Shown: positions 54,118 through 63,315 of the stretch, piece by piece
Position numbering within the stretch: position 1 is the first letter of the stretch
Layout of the letters: each line of letters opens with the position of its first letter
Assembly (NCBI GenBank): GCA_002013415.1
Contig: MAEX01000010.1
Span: 1-64,000 of the forward strand
DNA from: Mycobacterium sp. D16Q14
GTDB lineage: Bacteria > Actinomycetota > Actinomycetes > Mycobacteriales > Mycobacteriaceae
Direction of reading: 5' to 3'
DNA: 64,000 nucleotides
Made by a program: the position numbers and the translations under genes
The notes under the pieces: generated by a model
What the model was told of the DNA's origin: nothing
Database searches by the model: none
Seen by the model: only the letters and a program-made list of their open reading frames with translations

Positions 54118-55758
54118 ATGGTTCTATCCACCATGCAGCACGGGGCCTTGGCCCTTTCGGCTCTCGTCGAATATAGCCGCAGGACGTTTCCCGAAGCCAG
54201 GGTTTCCACCTGGACCGGCGAGGGCTTCCGCGACATGTCCTTTGCCGAGGTCGGTGATACCGCCGCCAAGATCGCACATGCTCTTACTCGGTTGGGCATT
54301 GCACCGGGCGACCGTGTCGCGACCTTCATGTGGAACAACAACGAACACCAGGTGCTGTATGCGGGGGTCCCGGCGATGGGAGCGGTCCTGCACACGCTCA
54401 ATTTGAGGCTGTCGGCCGAGCAAGCCGTCTTCATTATCCGGCATGCCGATGACAAGGTGATCTTTGTTGACGCCAGTGTTGCGCAGATTCTCGAGGAGTA
54501 TCTGCCCAGCACCCCGGGAGTCCAACACGTTATCGTCGTCAACGGTCCGACCGACGCTCTATCCGCACCAGCGGGCATGGCGGTACATGCATTCGATGAG
54601 CTGATCGCTGGCGAACCGACCATCTTCGAGTGGCCTGGGCTGGATGAGAACAGCGCGGCCATAATGTGTTACACCTCGGGCACCACCGGCGATCCAAAAG
54701 GCGTCGTCTACTCCCACCGCAGCATCTACCTCCACGCCGTTTTCGGGACCTCCACCACCGGTCTGGGATTGGCGAACAACGATTCCCTGCTGGCGATCGT
54801 CCCAATGTTCCACGTCATGTCATGGGGCGTGCCGTTCGCGGCGATGATTTGTGGCGCGAGCCTCCTCATGCCGGACCGGTTCCTGCAACCGGAGCCGCTA
54901 CTGGCGATGATGAATGCCGCGAAGCCGACAATGGCTGCCGCCGTGCCCACCATATGGCAAGGTGTCGCCGCCCTGCTGGAGACCAGGGCACAGGACATTT
55001 CGCATTTGCGAGAAGTGATCGTAGGGGGCGCCGCCGTTCCGGAGTCCATGATCAGGACGTTCGACGGCTACGGTGCTCCGATCACCCATGCGTGGGGCAT
55101 GACCGAGACCTCTCCTCTTGGCTCGATTGCACGCCCGCCCTGCGACGCCGACGACGATGACGAGAAATTCGCCTATCGCGTCACACAAGGCCGCTTTCCG
55201 GCCCCCGTCGCCGCGCGGATCATCGGCGATAACGGCGAAGAACAGCCGTGGGATGGCACGGCCGTCGGCGAGCTCGAAGTATCAGGTCCGTGGATCACCG
55301 GCGCCTACTACCAGCCGGCCGGAAACGTCACGGAGACATCGAACTTCAACGACGGCTGGTTGCGGACAGGTGATGTTGCAAGCATCACGCCCAATGGATA
55401 CATGACCGTCGTCGATCGCTCCAAAGACCTCATTAAGACTGGCGGCGAATGGATCTCCTCGGTTGAGTTGGAGAACGTCATCGCGTCCAATCCGGGGATT
55501 AAAGAAGCTGCCGTTATCGGGGTTCCCGACGAAAAGTGGGGTGAGCGCCCGTTTGTCCTCGCTGCGGTGCGCAGCGAGGAGGACGCCGACATCGAGGCAC
55601 ACCGCACGTTCCTCGAGGAACGGGTGCCGCGTTGGCAGATCCCCGAGAAGTGGGCGTTTGTTCTCGAAGTGCCCAAGACGTCGGTCGGAAAGTTCGACAA
55701 GCGGTGCATCCGCGAGAGGTACGCACAAGGCGAATACCCGGAAACACAGGAGGTTTGA
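54118..55758 (+). CDS. Long-chain-type acyl-CoA synthetase (FadD)
   Basis: 546 residues, ANL fold. 'MCYTSGTTGDPKGVVYSHRSIYLHA', 'APITHAWGMTETSPLGSI', 'GWLRTGDVASITPNGYMTVVDRSKDLIKTGGEWISSVELENVI', and C-terminal catalytic Lys in 'VPKTSVGKFDKRCIRERY'. It activates a fatty or steroid side-chain acid with ATP and CoA. AGGAG precedes ATG 54118. Between the desaturase-reductase and the ALDH in a probable operon. Confidence 0.93.
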   Translation: MVLSTMQHGALALSALVEYSRRTFPEARVSTWTGEGFRDMSFAEVGDTAAKIAHALTRLGIAPGDRVATFMWNNNEHQVLYAGVPAMGAVLHTLNLRLSAEQAVFIIRHADDKVIFVDASVAQILEEYLPSTPGVQHVIVVNGPTDALSAPAGMAVHAFDELIAGEPTIFEWPGLDENSAAIMCYTSGTTGDPKGVVYSHRSIYLHAVFGTSTTGLGLANNDSLLAIVPMFHVMSWGVPFAAMICGASLLMPDRFLQPEPLLAMMNAAKPTMAAAVPTIWQGVAALLETRAQDISHLREVIVGGAAVPESMIRTFDGYGAPITHAWGMTETSPLGSIARPPCDADDDDEKFAYRVTQGRFPAPVAARIIGDNGEEQPWDGTAVGELEVSGPWITGAYYQPAGNVTETSNFNDGWLRTGDVASITPNGYMTVVDRSKDLIKTGGEWISSVELENVIASNPGIKEAAVIGVPDEKWGERPFVLAAVRSEEDADIEAHRTFLEERVPRWQIPEKWAFVLEVPKTSVGKFDKRCIRERYAQGEYPETQEV

Positions 55759-55763
55759 TTCAT

Positions 55764-57311
55764 ATGCCGAAGCCCTCGCCCGCGTACTTCAAGCGACTGG
55801 CAGCACTTGTCGCTATCGATGGAGTGCGTCCCACAAAGCCGATCCTCGAAGCGTTCAGCGGCGACGAGATGGCGAAGATCGCGGTGGGCACCGTCGAGGA
55901 TCTTGAGCTTGCTGTCGAGCGTGCTCGCGTAGCCCAGGTCGAGTGGGCCAACCGTGGCGCCTCCGATCGGGCCAAGGTGCTCGGCAGATTCTCTGAACTG
56001 GTTCAAGATGCCGCCGAGCAGCTGATGGACATCGCGCAGGCCGAGACCGGGAAAGCGCGCGTTGCCGCGCAGGAAGAGATCATCGATGTCGCCCTGACCG
56101 CGCGTTACTATTCGCGTCAGGGTCCGCGGATGCTCGCCGAGTACCGGGTTCCGGGCTTTTTACCGGGTGCCACCAGTGTCCGTGTCCGATACCAGCCGAA
56201 GGGCGTGGTCGGCGTTATCAGCCCGTGGAATTATCCGCTGACGCTCGCTGTCTCAGACGCTGTCGCTGCACTCGTCGCCGGCAATGCTGTGGTGATCAAA
56301 CCCGACAGCAACACCCCATACTGCTGTCTAGCGCTTGCAGAGCTTCTCTACGAGGCGGGTCTGCCTCGCGCGCTGTTCGCCGTCGTCCCGGGCGCAGGTT
56401 CGGTGGTGGGCCAGGCAATTGCCGCCAAGGCTGACTACCTGATGTTCACCGGCTCGTCGTCAACTGGGGCGATCCTCGCAGAACAGACGGGCCGTCGACT
56501 CGTTGGTTTTTCCGCGGAGCTCGGTGGCAAGAACCCGATGATTATCACCAATGGGGTCAACATCGACGACGCGGTGGCCGGTGCGGCTCGTGCTTGCTTT
56601 TCCAATTCCGGCCAGTTGTGCGTCTCCATCGAGCGGATCTACGTCGAGAGTGGCGTAGCCGAACACTTCATCAAGAGGTTCGCCGAGTACGTATCGGCCA
56701 TGAAGCTCTCGTCGGGGTATGACTTCAATGCCGACATGGGATCACTGGCGTCTGCGCAGCAGGTCGAGGCCGTGCAGGCACATGTGGACGATGCGGTTGC
56801 CAAGGGCGCCACCGTTATCGCTGGTGGCCGCAAACGTCCGGATCTTGGTCCGTTCTTCTTCGAGCCGACTGTCCTGACGGATGTCAGCGAAAAGATGGAA
56901 TGCTTCGGCAACGAGACCTTCGGTCCTCTCGTGTCGATCTATCCGGTTGACTCGATCGACGAGGCGATCAAACGCGCGAACGACACCGAGTACGGCCTCA
57001 ACGCCAGCGTTTTTGCCGTGAGGAACGATCAGGCGCAGAGGATCGCCGAGCAGCTGCACGCGGGTACCGTCAATATCAACGAGGGTTACGCGGCAGCGTG
57101 GGGGTCGACGGCAGCCCCGATGGGCGGCATGGGTGTTTCCGGGATGGGACGCCGTCACGGTCTGGAGGGCCTCATCAAATACACCGAGCCGCAGACGATT
57201 GCCACCCAGCGTGTGATCGGCCTCGGCGGGATCAAGGGCATTCCACAGAGCGTCTACCTCAAGGTGACGCCGATCCTCGTACGTTCGCTCAAATACCTGC
57301 CGGGCCGCTAG
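55764..57311 (+). CDS. Aldehyde dehydrogenase (succinate-semialdehyde type)
   Basis: 515 residues. 'VVGVISPWNYPLTLAVSDAVAALVAGNAVVIKPDSNT', 'LMFTGSSSTGAILAE', general base Glu in 'FSAELGGKNPMII', nucleophile Cys in 'NSGQLCVSIERIYV', 'ETFGPLVSIY' and 'MGGMGVSGMGRRHGLEGL'. Strong AGGAGG (55747-55753) precedes ATG 55764. Closest in motif to GabD2-like enzymes but the substrate could be a lipid aldehyde formed by the desaturase-reductase. Only 5 bp after the FadD stop. Confidence 0.93.
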   Translation: MPKPSPAYFKRLAALVAIDGVRPTKPILEAFSGDEMAKIAVGTVEDLELAVERARVAQVEWANRGASDRAKVLGRFSELVQDAAEQLMDIAQAETGKARVAAQEEIIDVALTARYYSRQGPRMLAEYRVPGFLPGATSVRVRYQPKGVVGVISPWNYPLTLAVSDAVAALVAGNAVVIKPDSNTPYCCLALAELLYEAGLPRALFAVVPGAGSVVGQAIAAKADYLMFTGSSSTGAILAEQTGRRLVGFSAELGGKNPMIITNGVNIDDAVAGAARACFSNSGQLCVSIERIYVESGVAEHFIKRFAEYVSAMKLSSGYDFNADMGSLASAQQVEAVQAHVDDAVAKGATVIAGGRKRPDLGPFFFEPTVLTDVSEKMECFGNETFGPLVSIYPVDSIDEAIKRANDTEYGLNASVFAVRNDQAQRIAEQLHAGTVNINEGYAAAWGSTAAPMGGMGVSGMGRRHGLEGLIKYTEPQTIATQRVIGLGGIKGIPQSVYLKVTPILVRSLKYLPGR

Positions 57312-57451
57312 TAGCACTCTGTCAGCTCGGTTGCCGATCACCATGCACCCCGACAGCTCAATCAGGCCGGCAATGTCGTGAGCGCGCGAACGGCCGCAAA
57401 GGGACCGCATCGGCGGATTAATCTCGATCCTTATGTGACCGCACTCGCGAT

Positions 57452-57826
57452 CTAGCGGCCGAGAGTCACAAGCCAATGCGCCGAATGCGCTACAGGTTTG
57501 TGCCGACGGTTGTGTTCGGTCCCGCCGCTGTTGGAGTTCGTGAATCGCCCGTTAGTCCGCTGTGCATTCGCGACTACGCAAGATCTGTTCTTGTTCCCGG
57601 TTTTCCGAGCCCGCTGGCGGGAGGGCGGCAGTGCTGCACAGAGCGCATTGAGATCGCGTCCCACGCACATGACGGTGCGGTCGGGCCGGATCAGCGCTGC
57701 CGTTGCATTACCACGGTGTAACCAGTCGGCCAGTTCGCTCCCGGCGGTGGCGAAGTGAATGCGAGCGCCGCGACTGCCAACCATCGCTTGAAGTTCGGCG
57801 TCAGGGGACCCAGAAATCGTCAGCAA
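57452..57826 (-). pseudogene. C-terminal fragment of an FAD-dependent aromatic monooxygenase
   Basis: The frame reads 'GSRGARIHFATAGSELADWLHRGNATAALIRPDRTVMCVGRDLNALCAALP', the typical thioredoxin-like C-terminus of MhpA/phenol-2-monooxygenase-type FAD hydroxylases, with 'A.LIRPDR' diagnostic. Nothing of the FAD domain remains. The fragment stops at about 57826 where the transposase remnant begins, so it was probably cut by an insertion. The tail after 'ALP' (about 57625 to 57452) is extra and may be read-through. Confidence 0.6.
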
Positions 57827-58548
57827 CCCGAATTGCGTTCGAACTCAACAACGACGGCATCGCGGTCAGCTGGCGCACAATCACCCGGCATGTGGCCCAA
57901 CTCGGGCTACACCGCCGACGGTCCATCCCGGACGGTGGAGGTTGACGCACCCACGGCCGCAACTGCGATCACGTCCGCATGGTCGCGCGACGTAAGACCA
58001 ACGGCGAGCGCGGCGGCTACACATGCCTGCACTCCGCTGTCGATGGATACTCACGCCTCGCCTACATTGAGGCCCTTGCAGGCGAAAAGACAAGCACGGC
58101 AATCAGATTCATATACCGAGCCAGGGCATGGCTCGGTGCGCGCGGCATTACCAGAGTCGAGCGGATCATCACCGACAATGGAGCCTGCTGCCGTGCCGAC
58201 TCATTCGCTCGGGCCATGCTCGGCGCCCGGCGCCAAAGGGCCGCGCCATACACTCCCCGTCATAGCGGAAAGGTGGAGCGCTACAACCGAATTCTCGCCG
58301 AGGAGTTCCTCTGCGCACGATCATGGACATCAGGCGGTCAGCGCGCAAACGCACTCGGCGTTTGGAACATCCACTACAACCACCACCGGCCCCATAGCGC
58401 GGCCGGTGGACGCCTGCCTGTGTCACAACTCGCGACACGCGTCACCAACGTTCTGTCTCCCATGCCTAGTACGCCACTGGGGCACCGTCGCAACTGCGCA
58501 GCGACCGAGCCTGCATGGAGGCTGAGGGTGTGTTCCACCCCTCACTAA
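57820..58548 (+). mobile_element. IS481-type transposase remnant
   Basis: Two pieces in different frames. The first, about 57820-57945, reads 'TRIAFELNNDGIAVSWRTITRHVAQLGLHRRRSI', the IS481 HTH region. The second, 57979-58548, is the rve integrase core: 'GYTCLHSAVDGYSRLAYIEAL' (first Asp), 'ITRVERIITDNGACCRAD' (second Asp) and 'RHSGKVERYNRILAEEF' (catalytic Glu), ending 'HYNHHRPHSAAGGRLPVSQLATRVTN'. A frame break and a missing stretch lie between, so it is inactive. Inverted repeats were not found. Confidence 0.8.
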
Positions 58549-58554
58549 TAGGGG

Positions 58555-58770
58555 CAATATGGCCCACGCCATCCAGGTAGTTGACAAATCATTACGATCT
58601 GTCAGAATTACTGCAGTCGATTTAAATTTATCAGAATGGTGATAGAGGTGATGGACCTGTCGAGCTGGCCTCGCGCACGTGTTCGCGGACTGCCGGACCC
58701 CTGGATTCGACACGTGCGCGGAATTACGGTGCGGTGGTCGCCCGCTCGGGGATTACCCCAATTCGATCGC
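58555..58770 (+). pseudogene. Deleted second copy of the desaturase-reductase gene
   Basis: 58555-58700 aligns with 51941-52092: promoter and first about 24 codons, with 'MDLSS' and 'RVRGLPDP' kept. At 58700 it jumps to bases matching 53302-53360 inside the reductase domain ('CTGGATTCGACACGTGC', 'GCGGTGGTCGCC'). So a paralogue lost about 1.2 kb internally and its 3' half. Agreement by eye is about 80-85 percent, so the duplication is old. Confidence 0.8.
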
Positions 58771-58828
58771 GACCTGCGATTTGTCAACCGTTTGGACACC
58801 ACATAGAACAGGGTGGCGAAAATCTCAC

Positions 58829-58856
58829 CGTGATCTACGACGATGTGTAGATCACG
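58829..58856. promoter_or_regulatory. Palindrome upstream of the mce operon
   Basis: CGTGATCTAC (58829-58838) and GTAGATCACG (58847-58856), 10-bp perfect arms with loop GACGATGT, about 165 bp before yrbEA. It could be the operator of an mce regulator or a terminator of the decayed desaturase unit; no T-tract follows. Confidence 0.5.
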
Positions 58857-59019
58857 TCAGTCAGGTGTTATGTTACTGCTCAGTTCGGGCCCTGCCTTCT
58901 CTGTGACCAGCGAAGATGGTGGGCCCGAGAGGTTTTGGGACGAGAGGGCATCACGTGGGTCAGCCAGCACGCGGACGTGTTGCCTTGGGGTATTCGGCGT
59001 GTTGGATCATGAGCGCACG

Positions 59020-59886
59020 ATGACCACATTTGAGGGGACGAGCGCGGCGCGGCCCGCCACACCGTCTCGCGACGCGGTTTCCGGCGCCGTTAAGGAATAC
59101 GTACGCAAGCATCCCGTGCAGGCGGTGGAAACCGCAGGCAGCCAGATCGTCCTCGGCATACGGGCCATGCAGTACATGTTCACGGACCTCGTTCACCGCG
59201 CCTTCCCGTGGCGGGAGTTCATCCACCAGGGTGCGTTCATGGCCGGGAGCGCCGTCGTGCCGACGCTGTTGGTGGCCATCCCGATCGGCGTCACCCTGTC
59301 CATCCAGTTCGCCTTGCTGGCAGGCCAGGTCGGCGCGGCCTCCTTGGCTGGTGCCGCCAGTGGTGTCGCGATCGTGCGGCAGGGCGCCTCGCTGGTCGCT
59401 GCCGTGCTGATGGCCGCTGCGGTCGGTTCAGCTATCACCGCCGACCTGGGGTCACGGACCATGCGCGAAGAAATCGACGCCATGGAAGTGATGGGTGTGT
59501 CGGTGATCCGGCGGCTCGTCGTCCCGCGCGTCGCCGCCGCCGTCCTGGTCGGTGTTGGTCTCACGGGTACGACCTGTTTTGTCGGCTTCCTGGCGAGCTA
59601 CCTGTTCAACGTCTACTTCCAACACGGTGCACCGGGAAGCTTCGTCGCGACCTTCGCCTCGTTCACTCGGGTCGATGATCTGATCCTGGCGCTGCTCAAG
59701 GCCATTCTCTACGGTCTTATCGTCGCTATCGTCGCCTGCGACAAGGGGCTGACGACCAAGGGCGGTCCGGCCGGTGTCGCCAACTCGGTGAACGCCGCCG
59801 TCGTCGAATCGATCTTGGTGCTCATGCTGATCAACGTGCTTGTTAGCCAGGTGTACGTCATGGTCTTCCCCAGGCACGGGATATAA
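59020..59886 (+). CDS. yrbEA: MlaE/YrbE-family ABC transporter permease (YrbEA)
   Basis: 288 residues with 5-6 hydrophobic segments. 'FIHQGAFMAGSAVVPTLLVAIPIGVTLSIQFALLAGQVGA', 'EEIDAMEVMGVSVIRRLVVPRV' (the conserved MlaE coupling loop) and 'LILALLKAILYGLIVAIVACDKGLTTKGGPAGVANSVNAAVV'. Permease subunit of the mce lipid importer. ATG 59020; GTG 58999 ('VLDHERT') would add seven residues. The operon number (mce1-mce7 type) cannot be told here. Confidence 0.92.
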   Translation: MTTFEGTSAARPATPSRDAVSGAVKEYVRKHPVQAVETAGSQIVLGIRAMQYMFTDLVHRAFPWREFIHQGAFMAGSAVVPTLLVAIPIGVTLSIQFALLAGQVGAASLAGAASGVAIVRQGASLVAAVLMAAAVGSAITADLGSRTMREEIDAMEVMGVSVIRRLVVPRVAAAVLVGVGLTGTTCFVGFLASYLFNVYFQHGAPGSFVATFASFTRVDDLILALLKAILYGLIVAIVACDKGLTTKGGPAGVANSVNAAVVESILVLMLINVLVSQVYVMVFPRHGI

Positions 59887-59895
59887 GGGCCCGCC

Positions 59896-60756
59896 ATGAC
59901 TATCGCCACATATCGCCCCAAGGGCGTTCAGCCGATCATCGACGCCGGACATCGGATCGCCCAGTCGATTCGGCGGCTCGGACACATGCTGGCGTTTTTC
60001 GTGGAGGCCATGGCGTCCATCCCGACCTCCCTGCGCTATTACTCCAAGGAGTTCTTCCGGCTGCTGGCCGACGTCACCTGGGGTAACGGATCACTGGTCA
60101 CCGGTGGTGGCACCGTGGGCGTCGCTGCCGTGCTGGGTGGCACGATCGGTGCCCTGATCGGTATCGAGGCCTACAACCTGCTGAACATCATCGGTTTGGG
60201 ACCGGCCACCGGGTTCATCTCGTCCCTGGTGTCCACCCGCGAGTTGGCCCCGGTGATGGCGGCTCTCGCCTTTGCGATGCAGGCCGGCTGCCGATTCACC
60301 GCGCAGCTCGGAGCCCAGCGCATCAACGAGGAGATCGACGCACTGGACGCGCTGGCGATCCGCCCGATCCCGTACTTGGTGACCACCCGGCTGCTGGCAT
60401 CCACCGTGGCCGTTGTTCCGCTGTACCTGTTGTGCCTGGTGGTCAGCTACATCACCTGCCGCCTGCTGGTCGGGATCTCCAGCGGCGGTTCCATCGGCGG
60501 CGCCTACGACCACTACTTCACAATGATGTTGAGCGGCACCGACGTCGTCTACTCGGTGATCAAGGCCGTCATCTTTGTGTGGATTGCGTCAACCATCCAG
60601 TGCTACTTCGGGTTCAACGCCTCGGGCGGGCCCGAGGGCGTGGGTGTGGCCGCGGGGCATGCCATGCGCGCGGCCATCACGGTCGTGATCATCGTGAATA
60701 TGCTCCTCACCATGGCCTTATGGGGAGTCGATGCCGGCGCAAGGTTCGGGGGCTGA
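59896..60756 (+). CDS. yrbEB: MlaE/YrbE-family permease (YrbEB)
   Basis: 286 residues. 'GTVGVAAVLGGTIGALIGIEAYNLL', 'STRELAPVMAALAFAMQAGCRFTAQLGAQRINEEIDALDALAIRPIPYLVTTRLLAS' (conserved E-x-D-A loop) and C-terminal 'ASGGPEGVGVAAGHAMRAAITVVIIVNMLLTMALWG'. Second permease of the mce importer. 9 bp after yrbEA. Confidence 0.92.
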   Translation: MTIATYRPKGVQPIIDAGHRIAQSIRRLGHMLAFFVEAMASIPTSLRYYSKEFFRLLADVTWGNGSLVTGGGTVGVAAVLGGTIGALIGIEAYNLLNIIGLGPATGFISSLVSTRELAPVMAALAFAMQAGCRFTAQLGAQRINEEIDALDALAIRPIPYLVTTRLLASTVAVVPLYLLCLVVSYITCRLLVGISSGGSIGGAYDHYFTMMLSGTDVVYSVIKAVIFVWIASTIQCYFGFNASGGPEGVGVAAGHAMRAAITVVIIVNMLLTMALWGVDAGARFGG

Positions 60757-60757
60757 C

Positions 60758-62266
60758 GTGAGTGGTGGTGCATTCTCGGCGAGTGGCCGTGGTTGGTCCG
60801 ACCGTTCCTTGCTCGTTGCGGGCATTGCTGTGCTGGCCTCGCTGGCATTGGTGACCGGGGTGCTACTTGCCAAGTCGGAGGGCTACCTGGAAGACACGGT
60901 CAAGGTCAACGCTCAAATGACGAATGTCGGCGACGGCCTGCCCGAGCGCGCCGATGTGAAGTTCCGCGGCATGCTCGTCGGCGCCGTCACGTCGGTGACA
61001 CCCGCCGCGGACGGCAAGCCGAACATCGTGCACATTGACCTGAAGCCGGAGCATGCCAGCGGGATCCCGGGCACGGTCACCGCACGCGTGGTGCCCAGCA
61101 ACGTCTTCGCGGTCTCGTCGGTGCAGTTGGTCGACAACGGTGACAGCGCGCCGGTGCGCAATGGCGCCGTGATCACCGAGGACACCAAGCTGCCGACGGT
61201 GCTGTTCCAGACCACCACCAACAAGCTGCGCCAGGTTCTCGCCGCCACTGAACGGCAACGGGGTGACGCACCAATCGGTTTGCTCGGCGTATTCGGCGAG
61301 GCAACGCAGGGCCGCGGCGACAAGCTGCTGGCCTCTGGCGCTCGGCTGCAGTCCATCCTCACCGAGTTCAACGCCATCGTGACCGCCAGCCCCAACGATC
61401 CCTCGACGATCGCGGCGCTGGAGAAGGTGTCTGCGGCACTCAGCACCACCTCGCCGCGGCTGTTGGACAATCTGGAGAATGCCCTGGTGCCGCTGCGTAC
61501 CTTGGCCCAAAAGCAATCCGATGTGCGCGGGCTGCTTTCGGCGGGTTTGCACACCACCGGAACCGCTGCCACGGCCATTGATAACCACATCGATCAGATG
61601 ATCGGCATCGGTACTCACCTGACGCCGGTCGTCGGTGTCCTGGCACAGCACACAGACCAGTTCGTGCCGATCGCATCGCGCATCAAGGTGCTGTCGGACG
61701 CGATCTTCGAAAACGGATGGGATCCGGGCCGCCAGGTACTGGGCCTGAACCTGATCCTGTCGTTCAGCCCGGCCTGGACCTATGTCCGCGACGACTGCCC
61801 GCGTTACGGAGAGCTGGCCGGACCCAGCTGTACGACCGCCCCTGAGACGCGTCAGTGGATCGACATTCCCGAGGTGCTGCAGCCCGGTAGCTACAAGCCG
61901 CCGCCGGATATCGCTCCGCCGCCGGGAACCATCTTCCCGCCTACCGCGGCCGACATCATGCTGCACGGCTCAGGTCCCAACCCGCAGGAAGTCGACCGGG
62001 CTGCGAACCCGGTGCTGCCGCCCTTCGGTCCGCCGCCCAACCCGGCACCTGCCGGAGTCGCGCCGGCCGCGTTCGGCGGAAACGTCGGACCGGTGGGAAG
62101 CGCGACCGAGCGCGCACAGCTTGGCAAGGCACTCGGTGGGGACCCGAGCGCGTCACAGCAGCTGCTCCTGGGCCCGGTGGCGCGCGGGACAACCATCTCG
62201 GTCAGTCGTGAGGGGTCGGACACCGATTCCGGCCAATCCAATTCGGCCCAGGGAGGCGGACGATGA
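60758..62266 (+). CDS. mceA: MCE family protein, MceA
   Basis: 502 residues. One N-terminal membrane segment ('LLVAGIAVLASLALVTGVLLA'), MlaD/MCE domain 'TVKVNAQMTNVGDGLPERADVKFRGMLVGAVTSVTP', a long helical stretch, and a Pro-rich C-terminus ('PPPDIAPPPGTIFPPTAAD', 'GPPPNPAPAG'). Secreted/periplasmic subunit that binds lipid in the importer. GTG 60758 begins right after the yrbEB stop; ATG 60731 would overlap it. Confidence 0.88.
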   Translation: MSGGAFSASGRGWSDRSLLVAGIAVLASLALVTGVLLAKSEGYLEDTVKVNAQMTNVGDGLPERADVKFRGMLVGAVTSVTPAADGKPNIVHIDLKPEHASGIPGTVTARVVPSNVFAVSSVQLVDNGDSAPVRNGAVITEDTKLPTVLFQTTTNKLRQVLAATERQRGDAPIGLLGVFGEATQGRGDKLLASGARLQSILTEFNAIVTASPNDPSTIAALEKVSAALSTTSPRLLDNLENALVPLRTLAQKQSDVRGLLSAGLHTTGTAATAIDNHIDQMIGIGTHLTPVVGVLAQHTDQFVPIASRIKVLSDAIFENGWDPGRQVLGLNLILSFSPAWTYVRDDCPRYGELAGPSCTTAPETRQWIDIPEVLQPGSYKPPPDIAPPPGTIFPPTAADIMLHGSGPNPQEVDRAANPVLPPFGPPPNPAPAGVAPAAFGGNVGPVGSATERAQLGKALGGDPSASQQLLLGPVARGTTISVSREGSDTDSGQSNSAQGGGR

Positions 62267-63315
62267 AGAACTTCCGGGCCGCGGTCGTCGGACTGTCACT
62301 GTTTGTCGTGTTCGCCATCGGCGTGACGACCCTGGTGTACGGCACCCTGCTCCGTGACACCACGGGCTCGACCAAGAGCTACAGCGCGATTTTCACCGAT
62401 GTCACCGGTGTGCGAGTCGGCGACGACGTGCGCATCGCGGGTGTGCGCGTGGGCCGCGTCGACTCGATCGAGCTGGATGGCTCGCTCGCCAAGCTCAAGT
62501 TCCGGGTCAAGAGCAACCAGAATCTGTACGGCAACTCGATTGTCTCGGTGACCTACCAGAACATCATCGGCCAGCGGTACATCTCGCTGTCCCGAGGGCT
62601 GGATGGCAGCCCGGAGCGTTTGCCTGAAGGCAGCGTGATTCCGGTGGAGCGCACGGAGCCGTCCTTCGACGTCGGTGCGCTACTCAACGGGTTCGAGCCG
62701 TTGTTCACCCTGTTGGACCCGAAGCAGGTCGACAATCTGTCCAACGGGCTCATCGACGCCTTCGCCGGCGACAAGGGTGCACTGGCCCATGTCGTCGCAC
62801 AGACCACCGAGATCACGAAATCCTTTGCCGGACGCGATCAGTCGCTGGGTGGGCTCATCGAGAACCTCAACACCGTGCTGGAGAACGTCGCCAAGCAGAA
62901 CGACAACCTGGATCAACTCGTGATCCAGAGTCAGAACGTCGTCGGCGAACTGGACAACCGCCGCCAGAGCCTGGTCTCGTCCATCGGTTCGGCCACTCAT
63001 GTGGTCAGCCGGATCCAGACCATCGGTGACAACGTGTACCCGCAGCTGCAGGAGCTTGTCTATCGCGAACCGGGTACCGCCGCGCATATTCTCGCCAATC
63101 AGGACCAGTTCGCATTCCTGGGCTCCAATTTGCCGCTGCTGTTGAAGGGGCTGGCCCGAACGATGCAGGACGGCGCCTACGGCAATTCGTATGCCTGCCA
63201 GCTGAACCTCAACGGATTCTTCCCGGGCCTCAATGATCTGGTGCCCGCGATCGTTCGGCACGCCACGCACGGTGGCATCGCCAAGTACACACCGAAATGC
63301 CGAGGGACCGAATGA
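62263..63315 (+). CDS. mceB: MCE family protein, MceB
   Basis: 350 residues. N-terminal anchor 'AAVVGLSLFVVFAIGVTTLVYGTLL', MCE domain 'YSAIFTDVTGVRVGDDVRIAGVRVGRVDSIELDGSLAKLKFRV', 'YQNIIGQRYISLSRG', and helical part 'LGGLIENLNTVLENVAKQNDNLDQLVIQSQNVVGELDNRR'. ATG overlaps the mceA stop (ATGA). Confidence 0.92.
   Translation: MKNFRAAVVGLSLFVVFAIGVTTLVYGTLLRDTTGSTKSYSAIFTDVTGVRVGDDVRIAGVRVGRVDSIELDGSLAKLKFRVKSNQNLYGNSIVSVTYQNIIGQRYISLSRGLDGSPERLPEGSVIPVERTEPSFDVGALLNGFEPLFTLLDPKQVDNLSNGLIDAFAGDKGALAHVVAQTTEITKSFAGRDQSLGGLIENLNTVLENVAKQNDNLDQLVIQSQNVVGELDNRRQSLVSSIGSATHVVSRIQTIGDNVYPQLQELVYREPGTAAHILANQDQFAFLGSNLPLLLKGLARTMQDGAYGNSYACQLNLNGFFPGLNDLVPAIVRHATHGGIAKYTPKCRGTE

Noticed and set aside
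57755..58525. 256-residue plus-strand frame across the IS481 remnant
   Set aside because: Ser/Thr/Ala-rich wrong-phase reading; the transposase motifs are in the other two frames.
60863..61966. 367-residue minus-strand frame opposite mceA
   Set aside because: Shadow of mceA; no family features and mceA is intact.
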